This document shows, in pieces, positions 59,026 to 64,000 of a stretch of 64,000 nucleotides of DNA (position 1 is the stretch's first letter; every line of letters starts with the position of its first letter). Origin of the DNA: Cryobacterium sp. PAMC25264 (GTDB taxonomy: Bacteria > Actinomycetota > Actinomycetes > Actinomycetales > Microbacteriaceae); the NCBI RefSeq assembly GCF_019443325.1, contig NZ_CP080383.1, positions 1-64,000 of the forward strand. Reading direction: 5' to 3'. Under the pieces are notes generated by a model. It did not search any database. It was not told the origin of the DNA and saw only the letters and a program-made list of their open reading frames with translations. Made by a program: the position numbers and the translations under genes.

Positions 59026-59494
59026 CAGCCGGGCCCGGGTAGAGGTCGTCTCGGCCTGGGGGATCTCCCGTGAGTTGCGGCGAAAGTAGCCGTCCCGGGC
59101 GCCGAGGCGGCACTGTGCCGCAAGTCGGCGGATGCGGCCGCCACGACATGCGGCGACCCGCCCCCCTCCCGGGCTCCCGCAGGGGACTTGGCGGCAACTC
59201 GGTGGCTCGGTGGCATGGACGCTGCTGTCGCCGACCTGCCGCTGGCCCTGCAAGTGGGTCCGCTTCGGTGAGTTGCCAGTTGCCGCCCCGTCGCGGGCGC
59301 CCAAAGGGCACCAACTGGCACCTCACCGCAACGCAGGGTCGTGAGTTGGCAGTTGGGGCCGTTTGGCGGGCATCCATGGGGCGTGAAGTGGCATCTCAGC
59401 ACCCAGCCGACGCTCGGGGAACGTGAGGGCTATCCGGAGTCGGAGCACGGCCGGGAAGCACCGGCTTGTCGGCGGGGCCGGGTACCCTTGTTGG
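59026..59494. repeat. Intergenic region rich in imperfect palindromes
   Basis: No gene is supportable here. At least two stem-loop units are visible: 59266-59328 (CGGTGAGTTGCCAGTTGCC against GGCACCAACTGGCACCTCAC) and 59341-59402 (GTGAGTTGGCAGTTGG against TGAAGTGGCATCTCAGCAC), sharing a TGAG-TTG-CA core. A related GTGAGTTGCGGCG stretch lies at about 59069. These look like REP-type intergenic elements separating tmk from holB. Confidence 0.7.
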
Positions 59495-60775
59495 ATGGCA
59501 GTGTGGGACGACCTGACGGGTCAAGCAGACGCGATCGCCATTTTCCGCGCGGCAGCAGAGCGCCCGGGAGCGGTCGCCACTCTGGAGCGCCCCGACGGTG
59601 ACGAGGATGCCGCCGCAACCGGCGCCGTTACAGGCAGCCGGGACGCCACGTCGGCAGCCGGCACCGCTGCCGCGAACACCGCATCGGTCAGCACCGCGTC
59701 CGCCACCACCTCGGCGTCGATGACCCACGCTTGGTTGATCACCGGGCCGCCCGGCTCCGGGCGCTCCAACCTGGCGTTCGCGTTCGCCACCGCGCTGCTC
59801 AGTGACGGCACGCCCCAGGGGGACACCTCCACCGGCCGGCTGGTCGACGCGCGCACTCACCCCGACCTCACCGTGCTCAGCACCGAGGGCGTCATCATCA
59901 AGATGGAATCCGTCAAAGAGGCCGTGGCCCGGTCTCAGTACTCTCCGTCGGTGGGCCGCTACCGGGTCGTCGTCGTCGAAGACGCCGACCGCATGGTCGA
60001 GCGCACCTCCAACGTGCTACTCAAGGCGCTCGAGGAGCCGCCGGAGCGCACGGTGTGGATCCTCTGCGCCCCCAGCGAGGCCGACCTGCTGCCCACGATC
60101 CGCTCCCGGGTGCGCACCGTGCGCCTGCGGGTGCCGAGCATCGCCGACGTGGCGACCCTGCTCATCCGCCGCACCGGCGTGGACCCGACGATCGCCGAAC
60201 GGGCGGCTCGGGAAGCCCAGAGCCACATCGGTATGGCCCTGCGGTTGGCGACCAACGCCGAGGCCCGGGCCCGCCGGGAGGAAACCCTCCGCGCGGCGCT
60301 CGGTCTCAGCGGTGTCTCCAGTGCGGTCAACGCCGCCGCCCGGCTGCTGGCCATCGCCGGCGACGACGCCAAGGCGATCACCCTTGAGCGCGACGCCACC
60401 GAACGTGAGGGCGTGCTGCGCTCACTCGGCGTGGAGCCGGGCCAGTCGGTGCCGCCCGCGCTGCGCGGCCAGATCAAGGCCCTCGAAGACGATCAGAAGC
60501 GCCGCGCCACCCGCAGCCTGCGGGATGGAATCGACCGCATCCTGGTGGACCTCACCTCGCTGTACCGGGACGTGATGATGGTGCAGCTGGGCCGGGACGA
60601 CACCCTGATCAACCTCGAACTGCTGACCGAACTCCGCCGCGCCGCGAACGCCTGCGCGCCGGCCGCGACGGTGGCCACGATGGATGCCATCGCCCTGGCC
60701 CGGCAACGCATCGAGGCGAATGTGGCCCCGGCGCTGGCACTCGAGGCCATGCTGGTCTCGATGATCCGCCGCTGA
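59495..60775 (+). CDS. holB: DNA polymerase III subunit delta'
   Basis: 426 residues from ATG 59495 (MAVWDDLTGQADAIAIFRAA). Clamp-loader AAA+ module: P-loop-like GPPGSGRSNLAFAFA near 87, VVVVEDADRMVERTSNVLLK near 149 with the DEAD-box position, and the sensor-1 segment WILCAPSEADLLPTIRSR with the SRC-like SRVRTV arginine. An Ala/Thr-rich insert (about 37-72) in front of the P-loop is longer than usual. Loads the beta clamp. It does not overlap tmk, being separated by repeats. Confidence 0.94.
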   Translation: MAVWDDLTGQADAIAIFRAAAERPGAVATLERPDGDEDAAATGAVTGSRDATSAAGTAAANTASVSTASATTSASMTHAWLITGPPGSGRSNLAFAFATALLSDGTPQGDTSTGRLVDARTHPDLTVLSTEGVIIKMESVKEAVARSQYSPSVGRYRVVVVEDADRMVERTSNVLLKALEEPPERTVWILCAPSEADLLPTIRSRVRTVRLRVPSIADVATLLIRRTGVDPTIAERAAREAQSHIGMALRLATNAEARARREETLRAALGLSGVSSAVNAAARLLAIAGDDAKAITLERDATEREGVLRSLGVEPGQSVPPALRGQIKALEDDQKRRATRSLRDGIDRILVDLTSLYRDVMMVQLGRDDTLINLELLTELRRAANACAPAATVATMDAIALARQRIEANVAPALALEAMLVSMIRR

Positions 60776-60831
60776 CCCGGCTGCCCGCCGATGTTGACGA
60801 CTCCAGACGAAGAACCGAAGAAGGGGAACCC

Positions 60832-62364
60832 GTGAGCAAGCGCACACGCGTATTCACGACCATGGCGGCCGCGGTGGCGCTCACGCTCGGACTGACCGGC
60901 TGTGTGCCATGGTTCCTGCCGCAACCGGCCCCGTCGACCTCCACCCCCACCGGGGAGAACGTGGAGGGCGACCTCGCCCCCTTCTACGGCCAGGTGCTGG
61001 CGTGGACCGACTGCGAGGACGGCATGCAGTGCACCACCGCGACAGCTCCGCTGGACTGGGAGGACCCGGCCGCCGGGTCAGTCGACCTGGCGCTGGTGCG
61101 GCACCCCGCCACGGGTAACCGGATCGGCTCCCTGCTGGTCAACCCCGGCGGCCCAGGCGGCTCCGGTTACGACTTCGTCAAGGACTCCGTGGACTACGCG
61201 ACGGATGCCGCGCTGCAGGCCCGGTTCGACATCGTCGGGTTCGACCCGCGTGGTGTCGGCAGGTCCTCGGCCGTGGCCTGTTACGACCCGGCGCAGATGG
61301 ACGAGTACCTGTACGGGCTCACCACCGCCGAACGCGGCAGCGACGCCTGGATTCAGGAGCAGGAGGCCAGTGCCGCGGGCTTCGCGACCGCCTGCCAGGA
61401 CAAGACCGGCGCTTTGCTCGGCGAGGTCGACACCAAGAGCGCAGCCCGCGACCTCGACCTGCTCCGCGCCGTCCTCGGCGACAAACAGCTCAACTACCTG
61501 GGCTTCTCCTACGGAACCTTCCTCGGCGCCACCTACGCGGAGCTGTACCCCGACAAGGTCGGCCGCCTCGTTCTCGACGGCGCACTGGACCCGTCCACCA
61601 GCAACTTCGAGGTGACCAGCACCCAGGCCAAGGGCTTCGAGAGCGCGCTGCGGGCCTACCTCACCGACTGCCTGGCCGGTAAGGACTGCCCGTTCGACGG
61701 CACCGTCGACGACGCCATGGCCACCATCTCGGCCTTGCTCGCTTCGGTCGACGCCAGCCCCATCACCGCTTCGGACGGTCGCCAACTCGGCGCGAACTCG
61801 CTGCTCACCGCCATCATCTACCCGCTCTACCAGGCCACAGCGTGGAGCTACCTCAGCGACATGTTCGAGGGCGTCTTGCAGGGCAGCGCCGACGGCGCCA
61901 TGCAGTTCGCGGATGCCTACAACGGCCGAAACGCCGACGGCACCTACCTGGACAACTCCACCGAGGCGTTCATGGCCATCAACTGCGTGGACTACGCCTA
62001 CAACGCCGACCCGGCCAGCATGCGGGCCGAGGCCGCCCAGATCGAGCAGATCGCCCCCACCATCGGCAAGTACATGGCCTACGGCGATATCTCCTGCGCG
62101 GCCTGGCCGTACACCTTCACCGGAGAACGCCAGGAGATCCACGCCACCGGCGCCGCCCCGATCCTGGTCGTGGGCACCACCAACGACCCGGCCACCCCGT
62201 ACGTGTGGGCGCAGAACCTCGCCGCCCAGCTGGACAGCGGCCAGCTGGTGACCTACGAGGGGGAGGGGCACACGGCGTACAACAAGTCGAACTCCTGCGT
62301 GAACGACGCCGTGGACAACTACCTCATCGACGGCACGGTGCCCGCGACCGACCCGACGTGCTGA
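60832..62364 (+). CDS. Secreted alpha/beta hydrolase lipoprotein, tripeptidyl-peptidase-like
   Basis: 510 residues, GTG start at 60832. Lipoprotein signal with lipobox LTGC (residue about 23), then an alpha/beta-hydrolase core: LLVNPGGPGGSGYDFV (oxyanion region), DIVGFDPRGVGRSS, nucleophile Ser in YLGFSYGTFLGATYA near 222, and the C-terminal TAP-like domain with GTTNDPATPYVWA and the catalytic His in EGEGHTAYN near 483. Such enzymes (Streptomyces SlpD/E-like) clip peptides outside the cell. Cys pairs are likely disulfides. Confidence 0.93.
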   Translation: MSKRTRVFTTMAAAVALTLGLTGCVPWFLPQPAPSTSTPTGENVEGDLAPFYGQVLAWTDCEDGMQCTTATAPLDWEDPAAGSVDLALVRHPATGNRIGSLLVNPGGPGGSGYDFVKDSVDYATDAALQARFDIVGFDPRGVGRSSAVACYDPAQMDEYLYGLTTAERGSDAWIQEQEASAAGFATACQDKTGALLGEVDTKSAARDLDLLRAVLGDKQLNYLGFSYGTFLGATYAELYPDKVGRLVLDGALDPSTSNFEVTSTQAKGFESALRAYLTDCLAGKDCPFDGTVDDAMATISALLASVDASPITASDGRQLGANSLLTAIIYPLYQATAWSYLSDMFEGVLQGSADGAMQFADAYNGRNADGTYLDNSTEAFMAINCVDYAYNADPASMRAEAAQIEQIAPTIGKYMAYGDISCAAWPYTFTGERQEIHATGAAPILVVGTTNDPATPYVWAQNLAAQLDSGQLVTYEGEGHTAYNKSNSCVNDAVDNYLIDGTVPATDPTC

Positions 62365-62369
62365 CCGGC

Positions 62370-62398
62370 TCCCGCCCGGCATCCCACCGGGCGGGCCG
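62370..62398 (+). terminator. GC-rich hairpin after the hydrolase gene
   Basis: CCCGCCCGG, a 7-base loop, CCGGGCGGG, then CCGTTTG. A 9-base-pair stem with a weak T-run between the hydrolase stop and the TetR gene. Confidence 0.55.
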
Positions 62399-62424
62399 TT
62401 TGCGCCGCGTGCAACAATTGAGCC

Positions 62425-63042
62425 ATGGCTACGGAAGCTGACGGAGTGGGTCTGCGGGAACGCAAGCGCCTCGCCACGCGCCGGGAAATCCAGCGGGCTG
62501 TGCTCACTCTCTGTTCCGAGCGGGGTATCGACAAAGTCACCATCGAGGAGATCAGCCGGCACGCCGACGTGTCGCCGCGCACCTTCTTCAACTACTTCGC
62601 GTCCAAGGATTCCGCGCTGGTCGGCGACGAGCTGGAGCTGGCCTGCGACTCCGACATCGAGGCCTTCGTGGCCGCCGGACCCGGCGATGTGCTCACCGAC
62701 CTGGCCACCCTCCTCGCTCAGAGCCTGCAGAACACCGACGGTGACCGCGAAATCCACGAACTGCGCCGCGCGGTGATGAAGGAGAACAGCTACCTGTTCA
62801 CCATGCGGATGGCCACCCTGCGCAACTTCGAGGCCGGCCTGCAGGCGATCGTGGAGCGCCGGTTCGCGGCCGACGACCCCCGACTCGCCCAGGACCCGCA
62901 GGCGTTATCGCAACGGGCGTTGCTATTCACCCTGGTGGCCATGGCGGCAACCCGGCACGCCTGGCGGTGTTGGGCGGAAGCGGACGATTGCAGCCCCTCT
63001 CGGCGTGGGTGGCCAAATCGTTCCGCGAGCTGTACACGGTGA
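62425..63042 (+). CDS. TetR-family transcriptional regulator, C-terminus shifted
   Basis: 205 residues as sequenced. N-terminal TetR helix-turn-helix: [20 protein letters not shown], then [20 protein letters not shown] and the following KDSALVGDE. The last 20 residues ([21 protein letters not shown], shortened here) are out of character, while another frame reads [19 protein letters not shown] and ends at 63057-63059, a normal TetR C-terminal helix. Adding one G near 62981 restores it ([16 protein letters not shown]), so a base is probably missing. Divergent targets are unknown; the neighbouring hydrolase gene is a possible one. Confidence 0.85.
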   Translation: MATEADGVGLRERKRLATRREIQRAVLTLCSERGIDKVTIEEISRHADVSPRTFFNYFASKDSALVGDELELACDSDIEAFVAAGPGDVLTDLATLLAQSLQNTDGDREIHELRRAVMKENSYLFTMRMATLRNFEAGLQAIVERRFAADDPRLAQDPQALSQRALLFTLVAMAATRHAWRCWAEADDCSPSRRGWPNRSASCTR

Positions 63043-63112
63043 CCTCTCCGACCGACTAAGCTTGGATGCTGTGTCGCCGAGCGTTCTTGCGCAAGGAAGA
63101 ATTCGGTCTCAC

Positions 63113-63185
63113 GCCGCCTTAGCTCAGTTGGTAGAGCGATTCACTCGTAATGAATAGGTCATCAGTTCGATTCTGATAGGCGGCC
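63113..63185 (+). tRNA. tRNA-Thr(CGT)
   Basis: Cloverleaf of 73 bases: acceptor GCCGCCT/AGGCGGC, D arm GCTCAGTTGGTAGAGC, anticodon stem ATTCA/TGAAT around CTCGTAA (anticodon CGT), and T arm ATCAG TTCGATT CTGAT. CCA not encoded. A terminator follows. Confidence 0.96.
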
Positions 63186-63192
63186 CCAACAC

Positions 63193-63224
63193 GGACCGAA
63201 GCCTCACGGCTCCGGTCCTTTTTT
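63193..63224 (+). terminator. Terminator after tRNA-Thr
   Basis: GGACCGAAGCC, short loop, GGCTCCGGTCC and a run of six T: a strong intrinsic terminator. Confidence 0.9.
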
Positions 63225-63275
63225 CATGCGTGCGATCCTTCCCGCTTGCCGTCTGCCCCGGGGTAGGGTCGAGAC

Positions 63276-64000
63276 GTGCCTGACTGGACCGAACACGTAA
63301 TCTGGTGGCACGTGTACCCGCTCGGCTTCGTCGGAGCGGACGTCGCCGGCGTCGACCGCCGGCCGACGCACCGGCTGCGGATGCTCGTGCCCTGGTTGGA
63401 CTATCTGCTCGAGCTCGGCGCCAACGGCCTGGCCCTCGGCCCGGTGTTCACCTCCCGCACGCACGGATACGACACCACCGACTACCTCGAGGTGGATCCC
63501 CGGCTCGGCGACACCGCCGATCTCGACTACCTCGTCGCCGAGGCGCACCGCCGCGGCATTCGGGTGATGCTCGACGGGGTCTTCAACCACGTGGGCCGCG
63601 AGTTCGGGCCGCTGGTCACCGCGCTCGCCGACCCGGCCGCGGCCGAGAACTCCCTGTTCCGGCGCACGCCCGCAGGCGACCTGGTGGCGTTCGAAGGGCA
63701 CGACGCCCTGGTGACCCTTAACCACGACGACCCCGCCGTCGCCGACCTCGTCACCGGCGTGATGACGCACTGGCTTGACCGGGGTGTCGACGCTTGGCGC
63801 CTCGACGCCGCCTACGCGCTGCCCGCGGAGTTCTGGGCGGGCGTGCTCCCGCGGGTGCGCGAGCACCACCCGGAGGTGTACGTGATGGGCGAGGTGCTGC
63901 ACGGCGACTACGCCGCGTTCGTCGCCGCATCCGGGGTCGACGCCGTGACCCAGTACGAACTGTGGCAGGCGATCTGGCACAGCCTGGCCGAGGGCAACTT
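63276..64000 (+). CDS. GH13 family alpha-amylase-like glycosidase (5' part)
   Basis: GTG start at 63276 opens a frame that continues to the window end (at least 241 residues), so the gene is partial. VIWWHVYPLGFVG, LGANGLALGPVF, GYDTTDYLEVDPRLG and LDGVFNHVGREF are conserved regions of the (beta/alpha)8 barrel; the nucleophile Asp is in VDAWRLDAAYALP and the acid/base Glu in VMGEVLHGDY. The set resembles small actinobacterial alpha-glucosidase or amylase-like GH13 enzymes acting on alpha-glucans. Cytoplasmic: no signal peptide is visible. It starts 90 bases after tRNA-Thr. Confidence 0.92.
   Translation, partial: MPDWTEHVIWWHVYPLGFVGADVAGVDRRPTHRLRMLVPWLDYLLELGANGLALGPVFTSRTHGYDTTDYLEVDPRLGDTADLDYLVAEAHRRGIRVMLDGVFNHVGREFGPLVTALADPAAAENSLFRRTPAGDLVAFEGHDALVTLNHDDPAVADLVTGVMTHWLDRGVDAWRLDAAYALPAEFWAGVLPRVREHHPEVYVMGEVLHGDYAAFVAASGVDAVTQYELWQAIWHSLAEGN

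Overview
The window is a piece of a high-GC actinobacterial chromosome, most likely from the family Microbacteriaceae and plausibly a Cryobacterium-like genus; the genus is an inference. The evidence is the gene content (Rv2578c-type radical SAM protein, DUF4244/TadE/Rv3654c-like pilus proteins, 6C RNA, ponA2-type penicillin-binding proteins), frequent GTG/TTG starts, and a dispersed repeat reading roughly CTGGTCGAGCCTGTCGAGAC. The order acs - tad pilus genes - topA - holB, and the grouping of a ponA2-type PBP, a metallophosphoesterase and a RidA protein, resemble the mycobacterial layout.

Region by region: 1-8.8 kb holds an intein-split radical SAM protein, then a signalling island: an ATPase-bearing sensor (frameshifted), a sensor-like partner without an ATPase, thymidine kinase, a LuxR-type response regulator and a large sensor that looks like a fusion of the two sensor types. 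At 8.9-13.3 kb lies a 1466-residue wall-anchored protein with 12 Ig-like repeats. From 14.2 to 33.8 kb is a Wzx/Wzy-type exopolysaccharide locus: tyrosine autokinase, low-molecular-weight phosphatase, a membrane protein with Asp-box motifs, priming phosphoglycosyltransferase, four glycosyltransferases, a Wzy-like polymerase, pyruvyl transferase, flippase, dTDP-glucose dehydratase, a DUF4012 protein, a small wall-anchored protein, UDP-glucose dehydrogenase and a phosphomannomutase-like HAD protein. Its core (about 17.3-27.8 kb) is visibly AT-richer than its surroundings.

33.9-38.8 kb carries small proteins, an LCP ligase, an atypical response regulator, a VanZ protein, an MFS exporter and tRNA-Pro. 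38.9-47.1 kb is a cell-wall block with two paralogous class A PBPs on either side of a metallophosphoesterase, then a DUF4177-like protein, RidA and an acyltransferase. 47.2-54.8 kb has acs, a 6C RNA and a tad pilus operon interrupted by a CoiA-like gene. 54.8-64 kb holds topA, tmk, holB, a tripeptidyl-peptidase-like lipoprotein, a TetR regulator, tRNA-Thr and the start of a GH13 glycosidase.

Two patterns cut across the window. Four genes are each broken by what looks like one missing base in a short homopolymer run, which suggests assembly error at least as much as real gene decay. Several palindromic repeats sit just after stop codons, and one repeat family is also carried in frame inside three proteins' linkers or surface regions at four sites.
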